Numbered from the stretch's first letter, positions 20,142 to 30,007 are shown. The stretch: 64,000 nucleotides of DNA from Gracilaria domingensis (GCA_022539475.1 VCMS01000006.1:450504-514503), one strand, 5' to 3'. The notes: generated by a model not told the origin, from the sequence alone. Numbers and translations are program-made.

Positions 20142-23106
20142 CATCACTCTGGTGGACACTCCGCCCAATTTACTCCGTGGAATAAGTAAACGCCACGTTG
20201 AAGCCCTTGTGAAGAGTATGGAGGAGCGGGGGATATTGCAGTCGATGGGTTCTCCAGTGGTGGCCTTACAAGATGCTACTACGGGAGAGAGGGATACTGA
20301 CAAGGGACGCCTAACGAAGAAGTGCTTCATTGTAGATGGTTTGCATCGTCTGAAAGCTATACAATATTTGGCAGGGACTGGTGCACCGAAGTGGAAGCGA
20401 TTAGCCAAGTTTTGGCGTTGCAATCTGCTGATACGAAGAGATGGGAGGCCCATTGGGATGAAGGAATTGTTATGTGTTGCTTCGTACCTCAATGAGTCGA
20501 CGAGTACCATGCGAAGGATGATGTTTGCAGACAAGATACACTCTATAGTTAGTGTGGTCGCCATCCTAATTGAAGATGTTGAGGGGGTGACGCCGGCAGA
20601 CGTGAATCCTGCAGAAGTGACAGAAGTGTTGAAGGAGAGCCAACTGATTGGGACTGTGCAAGAGCGTCAGTACCTGAGATATGCCAATGTCGCCCTGCAA
20701 CTAATGTCTCGTGAGGGAATGCTGGCCCATTTCGAGGATATATGTGAGACTGTGAGTGACATAGTTCTCACACGTCTGTCCCATACTCCGCTATATGTTT
20801 TGGATGCCGAGGAGTTTTCCTTCATTCTTGATTGTCTTCAGATGTTTCTATTGAAGGGCAAGTCGACGAAGACAAAGCAATGGAAAAGCTTTGAGGAGGT
20901 TCGAGGTTTCTTTTATGATAGAGCAGTGTCTCTGTTCCGCGCGGCTAGAGCAGTGAGGAATGAACTGAACGAGGAAGAGTCCATGGAAGTGTTCCTGAAA
21001 CGCGAAGTCAGTCTTTCTGCTCCATCGCATGAAGATGACGTTGAAGACCCAGACAACATCGCAGCTGTGAATCAGTTCCTTTTGGGACAAGTTGTGAACT
21101 TCAACACATTGCCGCGTGTTCGGAGCAGGACGAACTCAATTAGAACTGCCGCTACTTCCGTTCAGAATCGATTGCGGACGATGCTCAAGGTAATTCCGCC
21201 CCCCGCACCAGTGAAGCAGTCTGTGACGAAGAGAAGGACTCCCACTGCTGCTGCTGCAACATCTGCCAGTGAAGAAGGGGAGCCGCGAAGAAGTGCACGA
21301 GAACGGGCGCAGGTGAGTTATAGGGAAATTGAGCACGGCCGAAATCGAGGTGCAATAGAAGTTCTGGATAGCTCTGAAGAAGAACAGCGGGCTCCGCCGA
21401 GGAAGACACAGAGAAAGACTTTCACACAACAGATGAGATCTACTCTGAACAGCATGACACCGAATGACCTGATGTCTCAACTAAATGAACATGTGCTGAG
21501 AGGAAGGTCGATGAAGGTTCAGTTCGTGCCATTGGGAGAGGGAGCGAATGCAGAGAACGCAGGCAGTTCTGCATTTGTGGATGACGATGAGCTTCTTTCT
21601 GTGACAGTTCCACGGGTTGTCACCGTCGAGAAAGATGCTGCGCCAGACGATCAGCAAGAGACAGGTGGGGGTTCATTTGATGACGAGTTACCTACAGCTC
21701 TTCCGGAATCTGAGGAGCACGGACTTGTTCGAGGTGACCCATATGATGGCCCACTGAACCCATCATGGTGCGGGTATGCCAGGCTGAGACCGCAGGAATG
21801 GCAAGGGAAGAACGTAATTGAGCACAAGGACCCCTGGCTCAGAGTCATTCACTTGCCGAAGGGACATAGGTCGGAGCTGCTAAGTGTCTCGAATCTCAGA
21901 GATGTACACCATCTTGTCTTTTGGCACGCTGTAAGGGCTGAACATCGCCTACGGGCGGAGACATTTGGTATGCAGTATCCTCGTACTCGACCGACAGGTA
22001 TGGATGATGAAGAGGTTCTGTGGGTTGCTGCGAAGGAGCATGACGAATTTGGGCAAATGTTCTTCGCCCGAATGCAAGCTGAGCTAAGGCAGAATGGATA
22101 TTGCGTGCTTGATGGCTTTGCGACGGATAATGGTGTCCCTAAATGGGAGGAGTTGGAAGAAGTTCGGGAGTTCGGAGATGTGTCGGGGAAGTTGGTGGAC
22201 TTCTTCGAGAATGAGTATGGAGCGATGCCGGATATACGGAAAGGAGAGGAACAGAAGTCGTTTGTTCAAATAATCAACGATGATGAAGGATGGAAGGACG
22301 GTAGCGATGGACCATTTGAGGGGAGAGTGATGTCGACACGTTGGGGTACGGTGGAGAAGCCGGAGGATAATGAGGAGCTCAGGTGGGTTGTAAGGTGGCG
22401 TGCTTTACTTGATGTTCGAATGGGTACAATTGCTGCGGCTTTGGGACTATGGGACAATGAAAGGGAAGCTGTGAAGATGTACACTCCGAGAACTGGTGGT
22501 CGATTTCTGGGGACGACGAGAAAGTGCAAGCGCCAGACGCTGCACACCGACTTCAGTGGTCTGGTTAGGAAGGAAACAATGAATACTGGCAACCCCGGAT
22601 ACTTTGTAATGGCCTCTGGGAAAGGGGGCTTTCCTCTCTGGGTGAGCGCTGGAAGCCATCAACTGGTGGGGATGAACAACCAACAGTTGCGAGTGATGTC
22701 GAAGGTGTATCCAGCGAAGAAGATAATCATCCCACCTTACTCTGTATTCGTGGGCCGTGGTGATGTGACACATGCTGGAGCAAGTGGGAAGGACAAGGTG
22801 GATAGGCCCGAGTCTATGGATTTGCTGGTTAGATACCACATGTACATGGTACCAGAGGGGTACGCACTACCTGATGCTGTTCATCGGGTGCGGGATTTCC
22901 GACCCACGTTTGTCAATGGTGACGAGGAGGAGGAGGCGGAGGATGAACTGTTGTCCGATAAGGAGGGTGGGGCGGTTGACATGGACGAAGACCAAGTGGT
23001 CGTGGAGATTGGTGTGGAAGCGGACGCCGGTAGAACCGAAGTGCTCGAGAGTAGTAGTGATGACGATTTGCCAATAATGAGGCTGCGAGCGCCTCGAAGT
23101 GGATGA
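20038..23106 (+). CDS. ParB-like domain fused to 2-oxoglutarate/Fe(II) dioxygenase (E2 copy, N-terminus shortened)
   Basis: Open from an ATG at 20038 for about 1022 residues. The first third has a ParB-like core (RHVEALVKSMEERGILQ, then FIVDGLHRLKAIQYL). The middle is helical, with basic and acidic low-complexity stretches (KKRRTP-like, SSEEEQ). The C-terminal domain has the iron ligands HTD (His codon at 22543) and His in GRGDVTHAG (22771), and a likely 2-oxoglutarate-binding Arg in LVRYHMYM (22831). ParB-like folds bind DNA or CTP; the dioxygenase fold includes nucleic-acid base oxidases. Oxidation of DNA or chromatin is inferred. The E3 copy has about 115 more N-terminal residues; here they are replaced by the transposase junction, which may leave this copy without its own promoter. 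Confidence 0.75.
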   Translation: MIQMKDQRSKTYRRIRQKVPKVNLNQYRMVVVTVDITLVDTPPNLLRGISKRHVEALVKSMEERGILQSMGSPVVALQDATTGERDTDKGRLTKKCFIVDGLHRLKAIQYLAGTGAPKWKRLAKFWRCNLLIRRDGRPIGMKELLCVASYLNESTSTMRRMMFADKIHSIVSVVAILIEDVEGVTPADVNPAEVTEVLKESQLIGTVQERQYLRYANVALQLMSREGMLAHFEDICETVSDIVLTRLSHTPLYVLDAEEFSFILDCLQMFLLKGKSTKTKQWKSFEEVRGFFYDRAVSLFRAARAVRNELNEEESMEVFLKREVSLSAPSHEDDVEDPDNIAAVNQFLLGQVVNFNTLPRVRSRTNSIRTAATSVQNRLRTMLKVIPPPAPVKQSVTKRRTPTAAAATSASEEGEPRRSARERAQVSYREIEHGRNRGAIEVLDSSEEEQRAPPRKTQRKTFTQQMRSTLNSMTPNDLMSQLNEHVLRGRSMKVQFVPLGEGANAENAGSSAFVDDDELLSVTVPRVVTVEKDAAPDDQQETGGGSFDDELPTALPESEEHGLVRGDPYDGPLNPSWCGYARLRPQEWQGKNVIEHKDPWLRVIHLPKGHRSELLSVSNLRDVHHLVFWHAVRAEHRLRAETFGMQYPRTRPTGMDDEEVLWVAAKEHDEFGQMFFARMQAELRQNGYCVLDGFATDNGVPKWEELEEVREFGDVSGKLVDFFENEYGAMPDIRKGEEQKSFVQIINDDEGWKDGSDGPFEGRVMSTRWGTVEKPEDNEELRWVVRWRALLDVRMGTIAAALGLWDNEREAVKMYTPRTGGRFLGTTRKCKRQTLHTDFSGLVRKETMNTGNPGYFVMASGKGGFPLWVSAGSHQLVGMNNQQLRVMSKVYPAKKIIIPPYSVFVGRGDVTHAGASGKDKVDRPESMDLLVRYHMYMVPEGYALPDAVHRVRDFRPTFVNGDEEEEAEDELLSDKEGGAVDMDEDQVVVEIGVEADAGRTEVLESSSDDDLPIMRLRAPRSG

Positions 23107-23421
23107 GAAAGAGATGTTTAGTAAATTATGTGTGTCTTGCGAGTATTAAGAGTAGCATACTATTACAAGGCTATACATATGAACATAGAAAAGGTGCGGC
23201 AGGCTGGTAATTGAACAAATGTCAAACGTCTTTGGTCCAGTTGCGTCTAATTGCAACATGCCAAATGCTCGGTATCGTTAACATCATTGGTGGCACCAGT
23301 CAATTCGCAATTGAACATGTAGCGTCCTAACATTTCTGAAACTGCACTTAAGGTTGCTTTTAAGAGAAGTGTGAAACTGAGAAGTCTATACAGTTCCTGT
23401 CTATGCGGTACTTGTGGCAGT

Positions 23422-24282
23422 ATGGTGACTGTATCAGGAAAAATGGCAGAGGAACAGAGAGACTTGGCGGAAATTTCACCAAATACCTTGTCTAAGTTCA
23501 TATATGCCAATGGTTACGGTATATTAAGTTCCGTTGATGGAACGTTGAGAAGAGAAGGAGAGTCAATTCCAGAAGAAGTTGTGAAGTGTATGAAGTTCAT
23601 TGACCAACGTGTTGGTTTCGGACTTGTCACAGGGGGTGATGTGGGCGACGTGGAGGGGAAAATGGAAGGACTCGGAGACTATAAGTTTGGTGTCTCGGCG
23701 AACCATGGAGCTTTCCTGCGTTTCTCTGACGAGAGGGAAATTAAGGTTGCATTCAATGATCACACCCTTGACCACACTGTTGACGGACTACTGTTCCTGG
23801 CAAGGGATTTGAATAGGAGGCATGGTATTGTGAATGATGATGACAAGGGGTTCGTGGAGACCAGAAGTGATAGTGGCCTTCCCAATTTCGTGTACAACAA
23901 ACTGTGGCAGTGGAAAGAAGAAGTGGATTCTGCTATTGGGGACCTGTTGCAGAAGATGGATGCGTTTGTTATCTATCCCGGCGATAAAAGTTGCGAAATT
24001 GTGGACAAGCGATACACAAAAGGAAGCGGAGGAGCAAATCTTGTGGATAATGAACCGAGATTTATTGATACGGATGACGTCGTGACGTTCGGAAGTGCTT
24101 TGAGCGACGGGCCTTTGCATGAGGTAGGCGTGTACGGCGTTCACGTCAAAGAAGATTGTATCCCGGGTGGAGTACACAACCTGTTCGAAAGCGTGGAGGA
24201 TTTACATTCGACAATTATGTTGGTGGCTCTGTTGTACGGCTACGAGGAAAAGCAGCACGATAAAAACCACCATGATTCATAA
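23422..24282 (+). CDS. HAD-like phosphatase homologue A, nucleophile lost
   Basis: About 286 residues. The fold follows HAD-like B nearby: motif I region ILSSVDGTLRR, then GFGLVTGGDVGD, GVSANHGAFLRF, TKGSGGANLVDN and FGSALSDGPLHE. In active HAD enzymes motif I is DxDGT with the first Asp as nucleophile. Here it is Ser (SVDGT), so it is probably catalytically dead. In E3 the ATG at 59990 is present; here the same codon is GTG (23371), so the first usable ATG is 23422. It lies downstream of the ParB-dioxygenase gene on the same strand and converges on HAD-like B. A regulatory or substrate-holding role is only a guess. Confidence 0.65.
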   Translation: MVTVSGKMAEEQRDLAEISPNTLSKFIYANGYGILSSVDGTLRREGESIPEEVVKCMKFIDQRVGFGLVTGGDVGDVEGKMEGLGDYKFGVSANHGAFLRFSDEREIKVAFNDHTLDHTVDGLLFLARDLNRRHGIVNDDDKGFVETRSDSGLPNFVYNKLWQWKEEVDSAIGDLLQKMDAFVIYPGDKSCEIVDKRYTKGSGGANLVDNEPRFIDTDDVVTFGSALSDGPLHEVGVYGVHVKEDCIPGGVHNLFESVEDLHSTIMLVALLYGYEEKQHDKNHHDS

Positions 24283-24334
24283 AAGGGTATTGAGATATAC
24301 ACGACAATTTTATTACTGAGATCTCATATCATAG

Positions 24335-25243
24335 CTAAGTATTAAAGGCATCGTAGCACTTGAAACAAATTCCAAGAGAATTTCTAAACCTTTGACACTT
24401 GCATTTTCTGTACCCGTACAGTTCTGCCACCCTTCTGATGGTCTCATGCACGTCCTCCACGCCATCAACAAGATATGTTACCGCTGCTGGATGGTCTTCT
24501 CCCTTCACATGAACTGCCAGGGTTGCCATTTCATATAGAGGGCCATCATTGGAAGCATTCCCGAAAGCAACGATTAAATGTGTGTCGAACTGGGGGTCGT
24601 TTTCAACCAAGGCTAGCGCCCCACTATTTTTCGTGAAACGAATGTCCCCTATGTCACAGTTTTCATCTTGAGGGTACGCAACCAGGTTCGGAAAGGATGT
24701 CAACACTTTTGAAATACCGGATTTAACTTCTGTTTTCCACTTCGACAGTCCATTGTACGTGAAGTTAGGGAGTCCACTGTCTTTTCTAGTGCTCACCACT
24801 GCTTGTTGACGCTCTTCTTGAAGTCCGTGCGATTCATTTAAGGAGAGTGCAAGTCTCTCAAGTTCGGCTGCACATCTTTCGTAGCCTTCCCTGTCAAGGT
24901 CCTGATCAATTTCGGTACCATTGGATAATCTCACCCGTGCGCCTTGGTTTCCAGAGATGCCAAAAGTGTAGCCACCCAGGTGCTCCATGAAACTCTCGGC
25001 ATCCTCTATATCTCGCCCAGTAGCAATTCCGATACCAACGCGTGCGTTTATGTACTTCATGCATTTGACTGTTTCGGCAGGAATGTTCTCCCCAGCTCTT
25101 TTCAGAGTACCGTCAACATCACTAATCACGGCGTAGCCATTTTCGAATATTTCGTTAGCCAGCTGCTGAGGAGTTACTTCTTGGGCTCTAACTTCTGAGT
25201 TATACATGTCTTGAAAGCTTTCGAAAGGGTTCGTTTTGCACAT
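24335..25243 (-). CDS. HAD-superfamily phosphatase B (Cof/sugar-phosphatase-like)
   Basis: 302 residues from an ATG at 25243. Motif I is intact (VISDVDGTLKR, DxDGT); motif II lies in GIGIATGRD, a cap region follows GISGNQGARVRL, the likely motif III Lys is in FTKNSGALAL, and motif IV is FGNASNDGPLYE, where Asn replaces the usual first Asp. The layout is that of Cof/trehalose- or mannosyl-phosphatase-type HADs that act on small phosphorylated sugars or nucleotides. It is convergent with HAD-like A and about 25-30 percent identical to it by impression. The gene is intact here and broken in E3. The substrate is unknown. Confidence 0.7.
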   Translation of the reverse strand: MCKTNPFESFQDMYNSEVRAQEVTPQQLANEIFENGYAVISDVDGTLKRAGENIPAETVKCMKYINARVGIGIATGRDIEDAESFMEHLGGYTFGISGNQGARVRLSNGTEIDQDLDREGYERCAAELERLALSLNESHGLQEERQQAVVSTRKDSGLPNFTYNGLSKWKTEVKSGISKVLTSFPNLVAYPQDENCDIGDIRFTKNSGALALVENDPQFDTHLIVAFGNASNDGPLYEMATLAVHVKGEDHPAAVTYLVDGVEDVHETIRRVAELYGYRKCKCQRFRNSLGICFKCYDAFNT

Positions 25244-25285
25244 GAGTGTGGGTATACGAATGAGAAGGATGTGATTGATGTTCAC

Positions 25286-25834
25286 AAGGTGTTTCGTAGT
25301 ATAAAAAGAGTCTAAGAACGACCATATACGGGTATTGTAGTACTGTTTTAAAACGTTACTAGGAGGAGAAGTTTTTGCATCGATTTGAAGTAAAGAAAGG
25401 ATGATTTAGTCATAAATTATATGTACGGGTTCAAGTGGGTAAAGAAAACTGTAAATATCTTTAACATGAGCTTGGAAATCATGAAGAGTAAAACAATCTC
25501 CATTAGAGGTTGAAACCCATAAAAGGTTTACCTTACTTTATACGGGTGCCCAAAGTAATGCAAACGCTTAGTTCTTCAGAAATATCACAATTTTTGTACT
25601 TGTTTCGTTACTAGTATCGTGCACTTTAATGATATGGAATGACCATTTTCTATCTAGCAAGAACTTAGCCAGGTATTAGTGATAAGGGATGTAGGGTGTA
25701 AAAGGGCAAATTTGAACCACAGAAAGACGAACAATAAAAGTAATGTAATAGGAACAGGTCATTTCGATAAAGTAACTTTTATGTTTAACTATCTCTAAAA
25801 GGTTTACAACACCGAAAAGTCATGTGTTCTAACC
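25286..25834. other. AT-rich intergenic region
   Basis: About 550 AT-rich bases between HAD-like B (which starts here) and the 3' end of the dehydrogenase-like gene. No ORF or clear signal was seen. It is conserved in E3 (57529-58076). Confidence 0.5.
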
Positions 25835-26740
25835 TCAAAGCTGGGGGAATGGGGAGGGGGATAACTTTTCCTTAACAACGTTGACGTAGTTTGTATGAAA
25901 AGGAGCGGGGTCACCGCCTACAATGTTTCTTTCTTGGCGGGAAAAGTCGTAGAAGTACGCGTTCCTAAACTGAAAGTCGGAGAAAGAAGTAGGGAAGCCA
26001 ACGAGAGTTTTCTCATATGCAAGAAGTCGCCCAACGGTCTCATCCAGGTTGAAAGTAGTACCTGTCTTAAGCGAAACTATCTTCAACAGCTCTTTCATTA
26101 TTGTGAGCACAACCGTACTGCACTCCGTAGCGACTACGTCCATAGGAATGAAACCTCTTGAGACCCCGACGATGTTGAACGCTGATAGCCACACGAGCTT
26201 CTCATAATAGCTTACGAGAAATCTGTCTTCGTCGACAACCCCGCAAGTGAGACCCATAGACCTAAACCTGTCTGCAACGTTGGAGGCCCACTTTCCTGTT
26301 GCGACAGTGAGACCATCCGGACTTTGAGGAGTGAAACCATCCTGCGGAGCTGCGTTTCTTGAGGGGACACCAACGTATAGGACAACTTTTGAACATTTGT
26401 CCACACCGAGCTTCGAAAGCAATGGTATGATGTCTCCATTCTGGAAGAAAATGAGATTCTCTCTGAGCGAATAAGGGCAAGCCTGAATTACGGTCTCCAG
26501 GGTGTTCGTTCTTCCACAAACTAGTATCGGTACATCAGAAAGATGAGAGGTAGCAGCCATGCTGCAGAATTCGTGTGCGGAAATGACCGTATCTTCTTCG
26601 TTCGCCAGCATGGTATTTATACGCCCCCTTCCAACAATAATGGCCGGAGTCCTTCGGGCGGGAGATGAGGCCTGAGGGACGTCAGAGTATCTGGGACTCG
26701 GAGGCGGAGTGGGAGGCATGTCGGACTGGGAGTTCATTGC
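25835..26740 (-). CDS. Ketopantoate-reductase-like dehydrogenase (E2 copy)
   Basis: 301 residues from the ATG at 26740 (MNSQSDMPP, preceded by CTTGCA). A short proline/serine tail leads into a Rossmann-type entry (AIIVGRGRINTML), then LVCGRTNTLETVI, LIFFQNGDIIPLL and the helical C-terminal half with EKLVWLSAFNIVGVSRG. The order resembles 2-dehydropantoate 2-reductases (ApbA/PanE), which use NADPH. The third glycine of the GxGxxG loop is Asn here but Gly in the E3 copy, which may weaken cofactor binding. Family by motif order only; another 6PGDH-type dehydrogenase is possible. The region 26741-27104 upstream is its presumed promoter. Confidence 0.6.
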   Translation of the reverse strand, partial: AMNSQSDMPPTPPPSPRYSDVPQASSPARRTPAIIVGRGRINTMLANEEDTVISAHEFCSMAATSHLSDVPILVCGRTNTLETVIQACPYSLRENLIFFQNGDIIPLLSKLGVDKCSKVVLYVGVPSRNAAPQDGFTPQSPDGLTVATGKWASNVADRFRSMGLTCGVVDEDRFLVSYYEKLVWLSAFNIVGVSRGFIPMDVVATECSTVVLTIMKELLKIVSLKTGTTFNLDETVGRLLAYEKTLVGFPTSFSDFQFRNAYFYDFSRQERNIVGGDPAPFHTNYVNVVKEKLSPSPFPQL

Positions 26741-27131
26741 AAGTGTTCGAATGTTTTTGTGTGACGATAGAAATGGAAGATGGGGCGGAGAACTGCTGGG
26801 GTAAAGAGTGATACTTAAGTACAAACGGTTGGGAAGCGCAGAACGGGAACATGGTTCACTTTGTGAAAGTGAGCGAAATGTATGATATGTGATTGTACTG
26901 AATGAATGATAGGGCTTGTATGAGACGACAAGCCACAAACTGTGATGATGTTTTATGAAAGGTAGGTGGAAGAGTAGAAAGTGTGCAAGGAATGAAACTG
27001 ATTTCGAACCTGAGTTGTAAAGTAGTTGTAAAGTACGAGTTACGGGGAGCTTGAATACAGGATGAAAGGAGCCATTTTGGCTTCATAAATGACTTGAACG
27101 GGTTTTATAGCTTCACTCGGATTGCCATAAT

Positions 27132-27455
27132 TAAAAGGATGGAGTTGGATTGCGCCCGAATACGTCTATAAAGGTCGTAGAAGCACTTATGAACGAAGGA
27201 GTTGTAGACATGTTATTGTTGATGACGGTGGAGCCAGGGTTTGGAGGACAGGCGTTTATGGAGGGTGTTCTTGATAAGGTGCGATATGCAAGGAAGTTGT
27301 ACCCAAGAATAGGGATACAGGTGGATGGAGGTATTGGACTGAGTACTGTGAAAGCAGTAGTGAAGGCCGGTGCAAACATTTCAGTTGCAGGATCTGCCAT
27401 CTTTGGCTCGAGTAACCCAGCTCATGTCATAGCTGGTTTTCGAAAGGTTGGTTAG
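27132..27455 (+). pseudogene. rpe: Ribulose-phosphate 3-epimerase, C-terminal half
   Basis: The frame starts after a stop and reads GVGLRPNTSIKVV, then MTVEPGFGGQAFM, QVDGGIGLSTVK and VAGSAIFGSSNP. These are diagnostic of the second half of a ribulose-5-phosphate 3-epimerase (pentose phosphate pathway), to a natural stop. The N-terminal half is missing; a matching N-terminal half lies at 56089-56259 in E3. It sits exactly where E2/E3 homology is interrupted (27105-27582). It cannot encode a working enzyme. Confidence 0.85.
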
Positions 27456-27524
27456 AGATAGTAGCATAAATTTATTGTTTATTACATTGTTACCTTTACG
27501 TGTTATCACGACTATATTCTCCGT

Positions 27525-27855
27525 GTCCATTGGAGATGTATTTCTCTTGTATCACAACCGGGAAAGGATGTGAGAGAACATCAATATATCCCCAGTGGAC
27601 GCTGAGAGGGAGGATGAACTACTCTACGTGCTATCATTGTTACCCATCCGGTGTCGAGTGGTGACATATTCTTTTTTTGTCACAACCCACAAAGGATGTG
27701 ACGGAAGAAGAACATGCCCCCAGTCGAGACAGAGTGTGAGCAACTCTAAGTACAATCACTAGTCCCTAGCTTGCCTCCACTGGCAATATCTTCCTGTTTT
27801 GCTATAACCATCGAGTGGGGTTATGGTGGAAGAGAAAAATATCGCCGGTCGAGGC
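27525..27855. repeat. Three tandem two-stem hairpin cassettes
   Basis: Units at 27525-27600, 27652-27732 and 27773-27855 recur every 121-127 bases. Each has an outer inverted pair (GTCCATTGG/CCAGTGGAC; TGTCGAGTGG/CCAGTCGAGACA; GCCTCCACTGGC/GCCGGTCGAGGC) and an inner hairpin (for example GTCACA/TGTGAC, ATAACC/GGTTAT). The primary sequences differ while the pairing is kept. The E3 counterpart is at 55780-56052. Confidence 0.75.
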
Positions 27856-28114
27856 GAGGTGGGTGGGGATTATGTGAGCGCGAAAGAGGAGACAGAGAGG
27901 TGGCGCTCAAATAGAGAGGTGGCGCTCAAATAGTAGAAGGTGCGAAGGTGTACAGTAGATGTTTTGGCGGGAAATGAGATGAGGGAAACAGGGACAATCA
28001 TGGTGCTGGATATAGCGCGTGTGGTTGGACAGTGGGGGTGGACAGCACAGTTTAGCTCGATTGCACTGTATCGCAGCGGAAACTTCGATCCAACTACTAC
28101 TTCTTCTTCTGAAG

Positions 28115-28945
28115 ATGTCGAACGGATACGTGAAGGATGAGGAGCTGTTGGCGCTGTTGGAGGGGAAGGAGGTACCGCAGACGCCGTCACCAAAGCGGGA
28201 AGAGGACGTGATTACGGCGGCTGGTCGGATGTCGCAGAAGAAGGAAGTGGCTGATGAAGGAAAGAAGTGTGAGGCGAGGAGAGGGGATGGTGATGAGGTG
28301 GAGAAGGGGGTAGAATTGGAGGTGGAGGGGGTCGCAATGGAGAGAAGGGGTGCGGTGCATCTGAGTCAGTTAGAGGTTGGAGACCAGATAGAGAGTGGGG
28401 GCGGAGAGGGTGACAGGGAGATGCGGTTTGTGGGGGAGATGAAGGCGAGGGTGGGGATGTTGGGGTTGGTGATGAAGCAGCAACTGGACGATGGAATTGT
28501 GGAGATTGTAACGGAAATGGGCGGTGTGGCGCTGAGTGGGGGCGGTAGTGGTGTTTCGGTTGAGGCGATTTCGAGCCTGCGGAATTCGTTGTCGGTATTG
28601 GGAGTGGAGATGAGAAATCATGTGTATGGGATAGTGGAGTGTGCGGGAATGGAGGTTGGAGAGTTGCGGGAGGAGAATAGGGTTCTGAACGAGAGGTTGG
28701 ACGTGCTGGAGAAGGAGGTGAAGGAGCTGGGCAAGAGGCAAAGATTGGTGGAAGAGGAGACGCTGAAAGGAGGTGTGGAGGGAAAGACGGAGAAGGGAAG
28801 TGTGGGAAGGGTGGCGGTGCAGAAGGGGTCTCCTGTGACACCGAAGACAAAGGGTGGTGGGGTTGGGGATGGGAAGAGCCGTCTGAAGAAGAGGCGTAAG
28901 GAGATGAAGAAGGTGGTGGAGGAGGTGCCGCGGGAGGGAGTGTGA
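28115..28945 (+). CDS. Coiled-coil nuclear-type protein (E2 copy, truncated by a stop)
   Basis: It starts MSNGYVKDEELLALLEGKEV. The protein is charged and glycine-rich, then has a heptad-type helix (ELREENRVLNERLDVLEKEV) and a basic tail (SRLKKRRKEMKK) that looks like a nuclear localisation signal. A TGA at 28943-28945 ends it; in E3 that codon is GGA and the frame runs about 32 residues further, here to 29041-29043. I do not recognise the family. It is the cargo gene closest to the right end of E2, and the same holds in E1 and E3, so a role in element ends or transposition is possible but unproven. Confidence 0.6.
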   Translation: MSNGYVKDEELLALLEGKEVPQTPSPKREEDVITAAGRMSQKKEVADEGKKCEARRGDGDEVEKGVELEVEGVAMERRGAVHLSQLEVGDQIESGGGEGDREMRFVGEMKARVGMLGLVMKQQLDDGIVEIVTEMGGVALSGGGSGVSVEAISSLRNSLSVLGVEMRNHVYGIVECAGMEVGELREENRVLNERLDVLEKEVKELGKRQRLVEEETLKGGVEGKTEKGSVGRVAVQKGSPVTPKTKGGGVGDGKSRLKKRRKEMKKVVEEVPREGV

Positions 28946-29264
28946 GCTCCGGTGGTGACTGGGTTTAGGAGTGCGGCGGAGGTAGCGCGGACTGCGAAGG
29001 GGATTCTGAGGGGACAGGAGGAGAGAAGGATGGGAGGGATTTGAAGCCGTTTTGGGGCGAGGCGGGTATACGAGAAGGGGGAGGGTTGTCCACCTGACTT
29101 CTACAAAATGACGTTTGCGGAGACGGAGAGAGAGGATGGGAACGCGTGATGGGCGAGAAATGGGTAAATAGCGGGGGTGGTGTGGACTGGGAAGAAGTGA
29201 TGGGATGATTGAGGTGGGATGAGTTGCGATTGGCATTGCAACATGGGAGAAAATGGAAACGCAA

Positions 29265-29512
29265 ACTAGCACGAGTGCAGTTTTGAGAGAGGGTCGCGGA
29301 AAAGAATGAATGGGGTGGTGCGGCGAAGTAGAACCTCTACAAAAACTAGGGGACCCAAGAACTAAACTGCGCGAAATGGAATTTAATATTCCAAAATTTC
29401 TTAATTTTTTGAGTGCCAGCCTCTGCTACCCCCTCGCGCGCCCCAAATAGCCCCAAAACTAGCTTAGTTTCCAAAGCGAACAGACTATATTCCACTTTGC
29501 AGAACACAGACG
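29265..29512. repeat. E2 right terminal region
   Basis: It contains CTAGCACGAGTGCAG (inverted CACTCGTGCTAG), an A/T-rich block, CAAAACTAGCTT and the terminal CTGCAGAACACAGACG type end. It mirrors the motif order of the left end. Confidence 0.7.
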
Positions 29513-29954
29513 TCCCAAGTTCTCACCCATTATGGTAAAAAGGAACCATGAAAACGCATCAGGTACTGAGTCAGTATGGTTTGCTCACACGCTAGCACTT
29601 GTTAGGACATCTTCAAAGGCGCACCCGCACATATCCAACGAAGTTGCTTTCATGCGATACTTTGAGGTGGTTTCACCCGTTACAAACATAGAGAGAGTAC
29701 TTGGGCGCGTGCCCTTGCGATGAGCTACGGATGACGAATTGGACCATACCTCACCGGCAATTGCAACTGTCTCCAGATCGAGAAGCATACGAAACATCAC
29801 TCCATGGTATGGATGGACAACGCTACCAGGTATTCTGGGTACCTTTCATGCCGTTCGTTCTAATTATCCAGCCACACCCTTTCGAGGTCCATCGCACTGG
29901 TATGAGCACCGTTTCTACGTTAATCGTTTCTACCGCGACCCAACAAAGAAGTAG
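29513..29954 (+). pseudogene. E1 transposase, C-terminal part (continuation of 5408-8160)
   Basis: After E2 the E1 transposase resumes: PKFSP, then a stretch aligned to the E2 transposase (VWFAHTLALVRTSS, EVAFMRYFEVVSPVTNIE). A TGA at 29721-29723 replaces the Trp codon of LRWATND in E2. The sense then continues with a further shift to HAVRSNYPATPF and EHRFYVNRFYRDPTKK with a natural stop. This fragment shows the true C-terminus of the transposase family. Confidence 0.8.
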
Positions 29955-30007
29955 CTTTATAAAACATAATGCTTGGTAGCAAGTACATCACTACACGATG
30001 TACCCTG

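Larger units (their letters stand above)
8161..29512. mobile_element. E2: giant Plavaka/CACTA-like transposon nested in the E1 transposase
   Basis: The left end is CGTCTGTCTCTTGCAG and the right end is the inverted CTGCAGAACACAGACG type. It is flanked by TC at 8159-8160 and TC at 29513-29514. Deleting E2 plus one TC joins the E1 transposase in frame (SRTP then KFS), an independent check on both boundaries. Without the nested Ty3 element it is about 14 kb. Cargo in order: transposase, ParB-dioxygenase, HAD-like A, HAD-like B, ketopantoate-reductase-like, epimerase 3' half, structured repeats, coiled-coil gene. Confidence 0.85.
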
